The notes: a model not told the origin generated them from the letters alone. A stretch of DNA of 64,000 nucleotides from Cryptomeria japonica (GCF_030272615.1 NC_081415.1:506307373-506371372), one strand, 5' to 3'. Shown: positions 32,551 to 44,304, counted from the first letter of the stretch. Translations and numbers: made by a program.

Positions 32551-33165
32551 TTACAACTGCCCCCCAATGGCTTGATAGATCACAATAGCGAATTCACCAA
32601 TGTTGATTGCATTGCGGGTGGAGTTCTCCGGGAGCCACCAATCATCAGACTCGGTCACTCTTCGAAAAGGTTTCATGTTTCCATTGAATACTGCACATCT
32701 AAATACCTTCCATGCATTCTCTCTGAATGTCTTTAATCTCTCACATTCCTCCTTCCAGACTTCCCTGTGGGCCATCTCTTGAATGGTGTCACTGTCGACA
32801 TATTCATCATCCCCTGCAGAATCCTTACTCTCCTCACCATCCTCACTAACTTCTTCTCTGTGGTCATCCTCAGTATCGAAGGGTAGGTAATTGTCAAACT
32901 GGAAGTACACTTTCAGTATGCTCACTTTGACAGCCTCCTCAATACTTAAGATGGCGTTGGCAACGCTGTCCACGATGAGTGGTTTTATAAATCCTGTAAG
33001 CAATACAACCATGCACTCCCCAGAGTCGATGATATCCACCAAAGGCAGGAGAACAACTTCCAACACCATAGCATCACACCAGTGCCTTTCAAAATTTAGA
33101 GTGATGCCCACGAGCCCCCGAACAGAGTCATACACATAATCTTTTGTGAGGAATAGGTTTCTCAA
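32551..33165 (-). CDS. hypothetical protein of 204 codons
   Basis: The open frame runs from ATG 33165 to 32551 with no internal stop. It has hydrophobic stretches (residues 30-70, e.g. MVVLLTGFIKPLIV), a Glu/Asp/Ser-rich acidic segment (about 98-130) and a basic-aromatic C-terminal half containing WKVFRCAVFNGNMKPFRR. No family was recognised. It lies about 400 bp downstream, on the same strand, of the LINE RNase H at 33568-34060, so it may be a 3' part of that remnant or a separate host sequence. Confidence 0.4.
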   Translation of the reverse strand: MRNLFLTKDYVYDSVRGLVGITLNFERHWCDAMVLEVVLLPLVDIIDSGECMVVLLTGFIKPLIVDSVANAILSIEEAVKVSILKVYFQFDNYLPFDTEDDHREEVSEDGEESKDSAGDDEYVDSDTIQEMAHREVWKEECERLKTFRENAWKVFRCAVFNGNMKPFRRVTESDDWWLPENSTRNAINIGEFAIVIYQAIGGQL

Positions 33166-33567
33166 CTACATATTCAACATGTTTTCACAATTCACGCAAC
33201 TGAACATTCCAAAATATGCCATTGCTCAAATTTGTCTTTGCAAAGCTCCCAAAATGACACTCGCTCTTTCATAGCTTGCCTTCGCTAGGAGGATCGACAT
33301 ATAAGGTCAGGATTTGAGATATCAATCAATTATGCCCTGTCCATATCCTGTTAGGATCTCCCATTCTGCATTATACCATTACCGATGTGGTGGCTAATTC
33401 TAGGCATCATGATGGACTGCTCAGGGGCCATGTGATCCTACCGCCAAAGAGCCTATTTTTTTGCTTGAATTTTTAGTCTCGTACTTCACCAGTGTTTATC
33501 AAGGTGCCAACACAATGTCCTGGCAGGCCAGTAGGGTCAAAAAGTTGCAAGCATGCTACCCGATCCC

Positions 33568-35215
33568 CTATCGTGGATATCTTTGGCAGTCCTTCAAGCA
33601 TTGTCCTTTGATATCCTCCGCAGCAGATGCCTCGCAAAAGTAAACAGAATCATCATTTCCTCCAACTCCGAGGTTCGCAAGGTAATCAGCCACCCGATTC
33701 CCTTCTCTGTAGACATGCCCAATCTCGAAGATCTCAATTATTCTTATATTCTCTTTTATCATAGGAACCCATTTATTGAGCTTCCAGTTATGAAAACTTA
33801 ATCGACTGATTCCATCTATTATAATCTGTGAGTCGCCCTCAATTATGATTCGAGAGAGTCCCTGCCTAATACAAAGATGAAGTCCTGCCTCTAGTGCACG
33901 AATCTCTGCTTCATTGTTCGTGGCGACTCTAATGCCCCCAAACAGCCCATGAAGGATATTGCCATGCTCATCACGAATTATGGCTCCTATACCCGATTCC
34001 CCCAGATTCCCCTTACTAGCACCATCGAAGTTCAATTTTGTCCAACCCCTTGGAGGGGCCTTCCATCTGATAGTATTTCTATAAGGACGCTTTCATGGGG
34101 GGACATATAATGGTACTTCTTTAAAGGCCCATCTCTTCTCCATTTATGCATCCCAATTAGTGTATATTTTAGGACTGCTTATTATTTTCTTTCCATTTAT
34201 TACTTCTTCTATTGCAGTTTTGATCTTTTCCACAAGCATGACTTGTGACAATGATGCCTCCTTGAAAATTCTCATGTTCCTTTCTTTCCAGATATGCCAT
34301 ACTACTAAGGAAGGTTCAATTAGCCATAAATCACACCATTTTGTCTTTTGTCTATTTGGCCAAGCAAGAATGAAGTCAAAAGTCTTTCGTTTTTAACTAT
34401 CACCCAATTAATACTTTCAAGGAACCAGTTCCAACAATATTTTGCCACCGGACACCAAAAAAGTAGATGATTTGCTGATTCTTCCTCTGCACAACACATA
34501 ACACAGCGGTTAGGGCCCAATATACCTATAGTTTTGAGTTTATCCCCGGTTAGGATTCTGTTATGAAGAGCGATCCACAGGAAAGCCCCAACTTTTGGGA
34601 GTACTTTGTGACTCCAACACAATTTATGTGGCCAAGTGTTGATGGAGCCTCTTTGCCTCTGAACTTCATATCCAAGTTTGGAGCTGTAACTCTCAGATTT
34701 CGCTGCAAACCAAATTATGATATCTTCTTCCACAGACTCCAGTATTTTCCTATCTTTTATTGCTTTCCATAGCTAATGAAGGATTTCCAGTGTTGATTTT
34801 TTTCCATTTCCTCAGGTCATTCTGATCAACCAGTCTTTCCATGTAGTTGCACACATGTTGTCCTATGCAATTTTCCACCATGTCAACCCATCCCTTGTCT
34901 TCAAATGAATCTGCTAATGCAGGAAACCCGTCCTAGGAGTCTCTCCAAAACAACGCAGTGCAACCATTACCAATTTGCCATGAGATGTGGTCTGTGATAA
35001 TATGTCTACTATCCCATAAGAAGTTCCAAGGAGCTGAGCCCTTCTCCGAGTTAGCCATTGTGAGAATTTTGTTAGTGTCTTTTGAATCAAGCTACTTCTT
35101 TTGGAACAACCTGCACCACAATTTCTGAGGTTCCTTACACATTTTCCAAGCTAGCTTCACACCGAGAGCAGTGTTCTGTACTTCCATTTTCCTAAGACCA
35201 GCACCACCATCTTCC
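33568..35215 (-). mobile_element. LINE (L1-type) remnant: RT end, zf-RVT and RNase H
   Basis: In minus order: the RT C-terminal region GGAGLRKMEVQNTALGVKLA at about 35200-35140 (followed by a TAG), the zinc-binding zf-RVT segment (34733-34320; CWSHKVLPKVGAFLWIALHN, then CVMCCAEEESANHLLFWCPV) and RNase H (about 34060-33568). The RNase H has KLNFDGASKGN, NNEAEIRALEAG, IEGDSQIIID and NRVADYLAN. The arrangement is that of plant L1-type ORF2. The 5' two thirds (endonuclease and RT core) are missing and several frames are broken. Confidence 0.85.
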
Positions 35216-37128
35216 TAATTTTTTTTTGTTAATTATATTGGAAATAAAGTATAAATATTATTTTAGTTATTTTAGTTACTACTTTATCAATTATAATAAA
35301 TGTAAAATATTTTAATGGATAATATTTTTATGATAGATATGATAAAGATAGATTTTCTTATAGCATTCATCGAGAAGAATTGTCTCTTTAAATTTTAATG
35401 ACTTTATAGAGACTTCGAAAAAGTTTTCTATATGAACAATTTTTAACTTTAGACTTAATTAAAGTATATTTAAATTGACACATCTCTATTCACTAATTGT
35501 CACAAGGAAGCATGGAACAAGGTTAAGGAAATGGAAGGGAATAGAGAGGCGAATGGGCTAGAAATTACCATGAAAAATTTGGGCAATAGAGTCGACAAGA
35601 TGGAACTTATCGTAAAGAGGATAGCGGAACAAAATTTCTAGATTCTTAAAGCCTTTGTGGACAATATGAACATTCTGATTAGCACATTTGATAATATTAA
35701 AGACAAAGAGGGCGACAAGGACCAGATGGAGAAAAAAGGTCATGAGAAGAGAACTAGAGCCAACACAGGGATCAGGATGACATAAAGGGACAAGAGCTGG
35801 GATGATTTGAAGACCTTTGCTGACAACATGAAGCAAATGGTGGTTCATGCAGAAGATATTATGAAAAATATCTAGTTGTCTTGGTCTCTGTCTTTGTCTT
35901 TGTGTTGTCCTTTTGCTATCTTTTTGTTGTCTTAGTGCGGCCCTATGTGTTTTGAGATCCCTTTTTGGTTTGGATGGGATCTGTTTTTTGTTGGGGTGAT
36001 CAGGCATGGATCTTTTCTGCTTTAATGCTTTATCTATTTCCTGTTATGTAAAAGGTTCGGGTTCCTTTCAAAAACCTGTTTTTACTTGATCAAAACACTA
36101 CCATCCTCCTTTATTCTTTCCTTTATAATCAATCCTTCAAGAAAAGGTCTATCAGATTAATGCAATTTACATTACATTTGATATTGAAATGCATTCCTTA
36201 ATTATTCTAAACATTGATACACCTAATTATGGATCTAATTGTTCAGAGTTAATAATCTATATAAAATTTGTTAAGAGATATTCTTATGGAGACACATATG
36301 TTTTTTTAATTTCCTTATGTATATATTTTTAAAAATTTCCTTACATATCTAAGTGCATTAGATGCCTTGAGATGAATATATCTTCACATGTTTTATATAG
36401 ATTATTAAAGACGGATATGCTAGTTTGAGACCAAAAAATAACAACAAGGAGACTCATTGCATTTAGTTCTTATGGAGCTTTGGTGATTAAAATTGTATGT
36501 AGAGGTAAGTAAAACTATTGTATATTAAGTATATAATTTTTTTAATTTGATAAAGAATCGAAGAAATGAGTTGAGCTGGTGAGTTCAACATTAGAAAGTA
36601 TGTAAAATAATTTTTTGTGGAAGCATACTTATCAATACATGTTTCTTTTTAAAAAAAATATAACTAAGTGCTGGTAAAGTGGTGTAATAATGGTCATAGA
36701 ATATGTTATATCCATACATTTGTAAAAATGTGCAATAGATTATATATTTTTTAAATTGTTAGATGTTACATTAGATTATAGCAATAAGAATAGATTATAT
36801 ATTTATTTTATGAAAATTATGTTATTGTTTGATTCAAAAGTAGAAGTATCCACTTGAAAAAAATATACGAGAACTGTGTTTTTAATTGTCATATTTTAAA
36901 ATAAAAAATGATTGTACTTGAAATGTGATAATGTGTTCAATGTTGACTAGAATTTGCATTAACTATGTTATTGTTTTGATCTAGAATTAGGTGTCATTTT
37001 GCGTGGAAGTCACACAAGACGGAGACAATTGTCAATTTATCATGGAGGTACAATCTTCATAGGAACAAGAACTAGAAGATTGTGCTCGTTAATGGGCTGC
37101 AAAGGGTTCATCCTTTGAATCAAGTGAT
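35216..37128. other. AT-rich spacer with one decayed coding-like patch
   Basis: At 35500-35875 on plus, one frame reads as a charged, coiled-coil-like protein (NLGNRVDKMELIVKRIAEQN, then FADNMKQMVVHAED) broken by three stops; unknown family. The rest (36080-37128) is AT-rich with no gene. Confidence 0.45.
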
Positions 37129-37611
37129 TAATTAGACGTCTTGGTTGCTCCCAAACAAGGATGGATCAAGGTAAATTTTGATGGCATTGCAAGAGGTAAT
37201 CCAAGTCCATCAGGGGTTGGATGCGTAGCTAGAGATTCTCAGGGCCAAATAATGTCTAGTTGTAGTCAGCGCTTAGGTGTAGGCACCAATAATGAAGCAG
37301 AAGTCAATGCGACTATATTGGCAGTTCAAGTGGCAATCAAGCTAGGAGTGTTGAATTTACACTTGTAGGAAGATTCATTGGTCATAGTGCATGCTATATT
37401 AAAAGGGAAGGTGGAGAACTAGAAACTGGATAAAGACATTCAAATCATAAAACAACTTCTATCAAAGTTTCATAGATATAAAGTTTCACATGTGAGGAGG
37501 GATCGTAATTCTAAGGCCGGTGTGCAAGAAAATCTAGTCTTTGAGCTACAAGAAGGCCATATAAGATGGTTTGATGATTGCAATAACGATCAGATTGGTG
37601 TTGTGGACTGA
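37129..37611 (+). pseudogene. LINE-type RNase H fragment
   Basis: The plus frame reads GWIKVNFDGIARGNPSPSGV, then GCVARDSQGQI, TNNEAEVNATILAVQ, a TAG, EDSLVIVHAIL and HVRRDRNSKAG. These are the RVT_3/RNase H motifs of plant LINEs. Two TAG stops interrupt it. It precedes, on the same strand, an unknown ORF at 38117; the same pair recurs at 59550-58340. Confidence 0.75.
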
Positions 37612-38116
37612 TAGCCACGATAGAGAGGTTTTTTGTCGTGATAGGATATTGAGGTGTCAAGGCTTATATTTAAAATAAGTGGAATAGAGGGAACGCAAGT
37701 CTCGAAGATAGGTGAAACATTAATTGGATGGTGGCAAATTCGACACCAAAGATGGCGGATCTTTTTAGGGTGATCTTGTTGTACAATTACATGAGATGGA
37801 GAGCTGGGTTTTTTGAGTTGGCGGTGGATAGCATAAGTCTCGTACTACTCTCATTTTAAGAAAATCCTTGGGGTGTGATGAATTAATGTTGGCTTTCCTT
37901 ATATGTCAGGGACATTTAAGGAAACTTCTTTTTATTGGCGCTGGTGACCACGAACTAGCTGGCGGTTGGGGTTGGAATGATTTTCAAAGCTTCCTCTCTT
38001 AAATCACCGAAAAAGATGTGTCTATGGTGCCATTTTCTCAATAATTTTTGTGCACTCTGCTCTTGGTCTGGTGTCATTTGAGTAATTTGTTGCAAGGGTC
38101 ACCGTAGAGTGCATTC
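37612..38116. other. spacer between RNase H fragment and unknown-domain frame
   Basis: No coding pattern is seen. It probably belongs to the same degraded element as its two neighbours. Confidence 0.4.
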
Positions 38117-38659
38117 ATGGAGGCAAATTTCTCCTTGCAAGCCACAAAGCCTATGGTGGATTTTTTGGGGCGCATAACAGATGAGCGCTTGACCCATGTT
38201 TTCATATTCGAGGACAAGTACTTCCTTGACAGAGTGAAGATAATTTTGGGAAATGAATACTTGGAAGCAAAGGTTCACCACCGAACGAATGTGGACATCA
38301 CTACAATGTTCACAAGATGGTGCCTCGAACTTGAAATGAAGAATTTGGTGCAAAGGCGAATGTATAATTGTGTGTGACCGGAATGGTGTCGGGGGTTGGA
38401 GCGGTTTCTTGGGATGGCAAGAGATGAGGAAGGCTTCATTTGCCTTGGCAGAGTGTGGCTTCACGCAAGCGAGTTGACTCCTCCGTTGAGGCCTTTCCTC
38501 CTTTGGAGTGCGAATTGCAACAAGGAGGTACATTGGGCCTCTCCCCAAATAGGTATGAATGGAGTTAAGGAATGCTTGAGAGAATTTAACGCGTGTAATA
38601 TCAGGGATGAGCTTGCAAAATGGGGAACGTGTGTTGTGACTGCACCATAGAGGAATGAT
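38117..38659 (+). pseudogene. unknown-domain protein U1, copy 1 (broken)
   Basis: The plus frame starts MEANFSLQATKPMVDFLGRI, continues with RVKIILGNEYLEAKVHHRTN and NVDITTMFTRWCLEL. A TGA at about 38375 is followed in the same frame by a tail (WCRGLERFLGMARDEEGF to the TAG near 38648). It shares GGCAAATTTCTC and the GxEYx, NVDI and WCLE motifs with 58961-58662 on minus. No database family is recognised. The Hsp70-carrying element inserted just past its end (target ATTAT at 38658-38662). Confidence 0.5.
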
Positions 38660-38662
38660 TAT

Positions 38663-38920
38663 TGTTGGGATACGAAGCCCAACTGTCACATGATCTTTTG
38701 GCTCCTTCAACTCTTTGGTTTATACCTTTGTATGAATATATAAATATGCGTGCAGTCCATGTATGGTAATTGTATTTGATAATGATTAATAAGAGTATTC
38801 CCTGCTTTGAGTGTGGATGTAGGCAAATTTGCCGAACCACACGATAAATCGTGTGTTGTCTCTTGTTATTGCTTTATTCTATTTTTGTTATCATTTTCTC
38901 TGCTCATTTTAACCCTTACA
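38663..38920 (+). repeat. 5' LTR of the Hsp70-carrying element (258 bp)
   Basis: TGTTGGGA start and CCTTACA end. A TATATAAATA promoter box lies at 38737-38746. It pairs with 41132-41387. Confidence 0.92.
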
Positions 38921-38922
38921 AT

Positions 38923-38934
38923 TGGTATCAAAGC
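38923..38934 (+). other. primer-binding site (tRNA-iMet type)
   Basis: TGGTATCAAAGC begins two bases after the LTR and differs at one position from the usual TGGTATCAGAGC. Confidence 0.88.
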
Positions 38935-38957
38935 TTAGGTGAAGTCATTGAGCAGAG

Positions 38958-40889
38958 ATGGAAGAAGATGAATCGGATTGCATCATTGACGAGTTTCTCA
39001 ATAATTTAGACTCAGAAGGGAGTGAATTTGTGCAAGTGAAAGCTAAAACAATTTGTCATGTACATTGGTGGGATGGCTGGAAAGATGAAGAAGAAGATGC
39101 CAAGTTTGTGGAGAAGATCAAGAATATGATGATGAAGAAAGAGGGATGAGAAAAAGAAATCAAGAGAAGTCACGAAGGTCAAACTACAAACCTAGAGATG
39201 GTAGTTGTTGGTATTGTGGCAAGAGAGACCACATCAGAAAAGAATTGTTGGAATTATAAGAAAACTGATGTCCTCCATGTTCCTAGCAAAAAGAGACATT
39301 GTGTTGAGCCTACTATCACCGACCAAATCAAGGAGCTAATAGAGGAGGATTCAGGGTGTTTGTTGATTGGAGATCCCAGGAGCGCAGGGATTACAGAGCT
39401 CAAGGAGGCCGGTGAGAGCCCTTGGCTCAAGGCTGCATAGGATCCAGTAGACTATGAATATGGCGCGAACAAATTGCAAAGACCGCCTAAGACCCATGGA
39501 AACTGGGAATTTTGTGGCGAAGGGACCTTCAAGCCCTCGGCAGTGGGTGCAGGACTTAAGACCTTCAACGAGCATGGAGGAGAAGGACGTGTCCAACTAA
39601 AACTAGGCGAGGTAGAAACTGCGTCGATACTTGAGGATAAAGAGTCCCTTGTTGCAGTCTTTGAGAGCCATGGCAGATCCCAAACGACCTTTCTCTGCAA
39701 GGAGCGGACAAAAGAGGATCGAGTTGGGTTTACACGGTCAATATTAGGACATTGTGTGTCCACTGAAGAATGCGGTTTGAATCCACGTGATGCGGAGGTG
39801 GTGAGCGATGTGAATTATCGATACCACATGCAAAATGTGCAAATAGAGCACTGCTTGTGGATGATGGTGTAGCAGGTGAACACACGGGTAGAGTTGGTGT
39901 GGCTGGTGGTGAGCCATTTCGAACCATACAAGGATCCTATGCCACGACACCCTACTGGCAGTAAAGTTGGTGCTTGTGTTGCATCATTTGAGTTATGGGG
40001 TCCTTGTAATATGAATAAAGGTGGAAGTACCTTAAACAGACCGATGGGTGGGCTTCACCATGTTGATAGTGCAGAAGGTATTGTTCCAATTCCCTGCTAT
40101 TTATCCATGGCTACAATGAATGGTTATGGGCCAAATAATGATTCCTCGCTACAAGATGATGGCCAATGCCGCCAAGCTATGGAGTCAAAGTATGAGGATG
40201 TCATGGTGGTTAAATCCGATGAGAAGCCAAAGGAAGACAGAGAGACACCACTTTACCTGGAGGCTCTACATAAGGAACACGTTAAGAAGAAAGTTTCTGG
40301 CAAAGTTGGGAACGAGGATTTCTTTGAGAAGAGTGTCGGTGATGGTGAGAGAGAAAAAGATCTTGCTAGGAAAGTGAGAGACTCCAGGTGGGAGGTTTCT
40401 ATCGCGGGATGTATTGTGAATATGGAGTGGATAACGAAGGCACATGCTCTGTGTGACAATGTGGATCTGTTTAGGTGTTTGGATCCTGTGGAGAAGTACT
40501 TGAGTGATGCCAAAATGGAAAAAGGAATTGTCCATGAAATTGTGTTGCTCAAGGGTTTGTCTTGCATCCCTGAAGTGTCACAGTTATTGCAGGTCTTCTT
40601 TAACAAGAAGGAGCCTTGCAAGAGTATTAATCCCGTCGAGACTATCGCTTTTGCCGCCATTGTCCAAGCAACAATTTTGAGTGGCAAGGGTAACGACAAG
40701 GTGCAGGGTCCTTCTTCATTAGGGGAAGAGATTTCCTTCGGTGTCCTTTGCTCAAACAAGAAGATTGGTGGTGTGGATAGTAAACTTGAGACGTACGAAG
40801 GTTACGAGATTTATGATCCAGTGCCAGTGGTATATGGTGAGGAGTGTATGGATAAAATAGGGAGAAGAGGTGCTTGGATGAACATATAA
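38958..40889 (+). pseudogene. element ORF: gag zinc knuckle, unknown middle, Hsp70 segment
   Basis: One frame is essentially open from ATG 38958 to TAA 40889 (about 640 codons). It is broken by TGA 39147, TAG 39438 and TAG 39870. The knuckle region 39150-39235 reads in the adjacent frame (CWYCGKRDHIRK), and its last Cys (NCW) is back in the main frame, so two compensating indels flank it. The middle (about 39270-40430) has no recognised family. The Hsp70-like part follows in the same frame. Because the capture is in frame with the element ORF, a fusion product was probably once encoded. The first 63 codons are acidic. Confidence 0.75.
40438..40716 (+). pseudogene. HSP70: captured Hsp70 fragment (end of nucleotide-binding domain)
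   Basis: Within the element ORF, VDLFRCLDPVEKYLSDAKME, HEIVLLKGLSCIPEVSQLLQ, FFNKKEPCKSINPVETIAFA and AAIVQATILSGKGNDKVQ follow, residue by residue, the end of the cytosolic Hsp70 ATPase domain. The family normally reads GGSTRIP where this has KGLSCIP, so the phosphate-contacting Gly-Gly-Ser is lost. About 90 residues are covered. Nothing of the substrate-binding domain or lid is seen. No intron is visible, which fits capture from an mRNA. Confidence 0.88.
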
Positions 40890-41131
40890 CACTCTGCTAT
40901 ATATAAGAACAAGATGATGATTCGGGAAGCAAAGCGAAGTCTTTCTGATGCTCACCTGTTAGGTTTTACTGATTCAAACATAGCTTGGAAAAGGTTGATT
41001 CAGAGTGTTCTTGAACATATTTTGGCCACATTAAAATCTTGTAATGCAGGGCTTGTTGTGATGTGAGTTTGAAAATGGAAGCAGGGATGTCGCAGTGCAT
41101 GGCTACACCGGTTGGTCTTCACGGGGGAGAT
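40890..41131 (+). other. 3' untranslated part of the Hsp70-carrying element, with polypurine tract
   Basis: Short non-coding stretch; the tract GGGGGAGA at 41123-41130 precedes the LTR by one base. Confidence 0.8.
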
Positions 41132-41387
41132 TGTTGGGATGTGAAGCCCAACGGTCACATGACCTTTTGGCTCCCTCAACTCTTCGATTTATACCTTTGT
41201 ATGAATATATAAATATGTGTGCAGTCCATGTATGGTAATTGTATTTGATAACGATTAATAAGAGTATTCCCTGCTTTGAGTGTGGATGTAGGCAAATTTT
41301 CCAAACCACGATAAATCATGTGTTGTCTCTTGTTATTGTTTTATTCTATTTTTGTTTTCGTTTTCTTTGTTCATTTTAACCCTTACA
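41132..41387 (+). repeat. 3' LTR of the Hsp70-carrying element (256 bp)
   Basis: It pairs with 38663-38920. A 2-bp deletion near CCAC-GATAAATC accounts for the length difference. Confidence 0.92.
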
Positions 41388-42370
41388 ATTATTTCCCACC
41401 CAAGTGTAGATGTGAACACTCGGTGAGCTCAAAGAAGGTAAAATGAGTGCGCCACCTACATATTAGGTAGCCATCATGCAACAGAGCAACTCCAAAATCC
41501 AGCGAACCCATGGCTACTCGAGTGGGGTCTGTGGATAACAAAGGCAAAGTCGTTTTGGAGGCAAGTGAATAGGTTGGTCATATTTTAGGAATAATTTTGG
41601 TGCGTATATGGGTTGATCCTCTATATCTAGAAGCGTTAAGGGATGGAATGGGAGAAAGGTCTAGTTTTGATGGCTGGTTTAGCAGGGTTTGGGATTTTTT
41701 TTGGCATGTTTTCATGGAAATTTATAGACATTTTACTATCTTTTTCAATATCAACATAAAGCAACAATTACGGATCAAAAAAAAAACTAGAAGATTGTTT
41801 TTTAAAAAGAATAATGCACAATTTAGTCTATTTTCAGCTATTATCATGCTTTTCAAGTGAAGGAATTCAATGTATTGAATATCCTCATTGCATTTATAAT
41901 GATGACCCATTTGATCTTATAGTGTACCAAAGTTGTAAAATATGTAATTACATGTTTGGTAAAGTGCTTAGAATAAAATAAAGAATGAATTTGCTACTTT
42001 TAAAGTTTCATAAACCTACATGATTTAGCAATGTAAGTTCTATTGTGTTTGTGTATTCAATATAACTTGTATTATAAAAAATTATGTAAAATACATTGAG
42101 AGATGTCAATTTAAAGATAACTATTAAAGATTAACATAATCTAATTCAATGTACTTTAAGCTACATGGATGGTTAGGCAACATTTGGTTCTCTCTTTTGA
42201 TAATCTCAATAAATGATGCTAAGAATTCATATGAAAGGTCACTTTTAAAGTTCCATAAACCTACATGATTTAGTGATGTGTCTTCTAATATGTTTGTATG
42301 TTCAATGTAACTAGTTCTCCATACATAATTAATAAGATATTTTATTTTTGCATTAACATGATTTTTCACC
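41388..42370. other. spacer, no gene; poly-A run at about 41779
   Basis: The first 390 bp resume the sequence interrupted by the element and may belong to the same degraded LINE. GGATCAAAAAAAAAAC at 41773 could be its A-tail. Two copies of CATAAACCTACATGATTTAG (about 42010 and 42254) show a local duplication. Confidence 0.45.
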
Positions 42371-42730
42371 TATAGAAAAGGCATGAGAAGCAATGAACAT
42401 AGACAATTTTAATTCAAATACGCCAAGTCATTGTCTATATGTGATCCATCCACGTGTATCATGTTTGTTAGTTTTAATTCAAATACGCCAAGTCATTGTC
42501 TATATGTGATCCATCCACGTGTATCATGTTAGTTAAGTGTTAACATAAATATTTTATATTTTTGGTGTATTACCATGCTTTTTCACCCATAGAAAAGGCA
42601 TGAGAAGCAATGAACATAGACAATTTTAATTCAAATATGCCAAGTCATTGTCTATATGTGACCAATCCACATGTATCATGTTAGTTAAGTGTTAACATAA
42701 ATATTTTATATTTTTGGTGTATTATATTTT
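42371..42730. repeat. nested tandem duplications (65 and about 217 bp periods)
   Basis: The segment TTTTAATTCAAATACGCC with CATTGTCTATATGTGA occurs three times, starting at 42407, 42472 and 42624. The larger unit, beginning ATAGAAAAGGCATGAGAAGC, starts at about 42372 and 42589. This indicates two successive duplication events. Confidence 0.88.
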
Positions 42731-42905
42731 TTAATATCTGATTTATGTAATGAGAAATGTTGTACCTAATAACGAGTTTCATCTATCAAAAGGATGCACA
42801 ACTATTGATAATGTTTTAGAAAAACATATAATGTTTCACTTTTTAATGGTTACCTTTTATTAGTTAAAAAGATATAATTTATTGATATATATGAAAAAAT
42901 CGTAC

Positions 42906-44304
42906 TGATGCATGTTGGAAAGGATTCAAGAAACACAAGATTCAAACGTTAGTTTTGTTAGTGACAATCAAAAACGAAAGGTGAATGAAACTACAATCCT
43001 AAGCATGCATATCAAGAGAGGTATCAAACACATTATGAAAAGCACACAAAAACGAAGGAAAGACACAAAACCCTCCCAAATGCTCTCTAACATGCTCATA
43101 GTTTCTCCTCCCTTGTTCCTCTCCTCTCCAAGTTCCACATGAATGTAGCCCTCAACTTTTTGCACTATCATGGATATCTTATGGAGATTCAAGATTATGA
43201 AAATGAAGATAAAAGATTATGCAAATGCAAACAAGCTAAATATGAGAAAATACCTAATTAATATATGTTAATTTTATCCAAAATAACAAAGAAAAGTGCT
43301 CCTAGAATGCTCTCTTAAAATTGGTATAAGTTTGATGCATACAAGATTTTTGGATCTGGATTAAGAAGGAATGGGCTCTATTTATAGGAAAAAAGGGCAA
43401 TGGATGGTTGAGATTGAGTAATCTCAACAAGGGTCAGGATTGATGGGTTTATGATCCATGTGAGGGCTTTCAACCCAATCCTAGGATGACAAATGTCAAC
43501 ATGAGATGGCTTGAGAGGAGAGGGAAGAAACATTAAATGCTTGAAATGACTTGAAGGTTACCTTGGGAGGTAAGGTTAGGCTTGAGTTGAGTGAATAAAG
43601 CCTTTATCCAATGGACAAACTCTTGTGCAAGAGTTAGTGGGGATAACCATGGTCAAAGCAGTGAATGCTTGAAGAGACCCATGAGTTAAATGGGGATTGA
43701 GTTAGAGGGAAAGTCTCTAACCATGTGGGTGAGTTGAGTTTAACCATTAATGGTTATGTAAAAGCCATAAATGGTTGTGTAAGAACCATTAATGGTTTGG
43801 AAGACTTTAGGGTTAACTTGTTGAAGACATAAAACTTTTAATGCTTTTCAAAGACTTTGAGGCTTTGAGAAGTGACTTCAAGTTGCTTAGGAATGTGACA
43901 ATAACTAGGGGATGGGATTAGGCTAGTTTAGAATAGGTTAGAAGAATCTAGAATGGGTTAGAAGAGTCTAGTGGGTTTGGTGGGTGAACTAAATAAGTGC
44001 AACTTGCATTTGTAGGAGAATGCAAATGGGGGGGTAGTTTAGGGATTTAAATAAATATTTATTTATTTATTTAAAGGAGGAAAGGGGTTAAATTAAATAA
44101 ATATGTTTTATTCATTTAATTGATTGTTAGAGTGTGGCTTAATGAATTAATTTAAATAAATTGAATAATTTATTTAGTTAATAGAAGAAGAGGTTGAGGA
44201 TGAATTAATTAAATATTAATTTAATTAACTGATTATTGATGGTTAAATAATCAAATAAATAGTAAATATTCATTTGATTAAGTGGACAGATTTATGTGAC
44301 TACA
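42906..44304 (-). repeat. 3' LTR of gypsy-2 (1399 bp)
   Basis: On plus it runs from TGATGCATG to GTGACTACA. A minus-strand TATAAATA box lies at 43379-43386. AT palindromes are at 44045-44280 in U3. It lacks two segments of the other LTR (42 bp and about 20 bp). Confidence 0.94.

Larger units (their letters stand above)
38663..41387 (+). mobile_element. non-autonomous LTR retrotransposon carrying an Hsp70 fragment (2.7 kb)
   Basis: LTRs are 258 and 256 bp, begin TGTTGGGA and end CCTTACA. A perfect ATTAT duplication flanks them (38658-38662 and 41388-41392). PBS TGGTATCAAAGC (38923-38934) is a copia iMet site with one mismatch, and the polypurine tract GGGGGAGA (41123-41130) precedes the 3' LTR. 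Internal length is 2211 bp. There is no protease, integrase, RT or RNase H. The coding region is a gag-type knuckle fused to unknown and Hsp70 sequence. The LTRs differ at about 17 sites by eye (6-7%). Confidence 0.92.
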
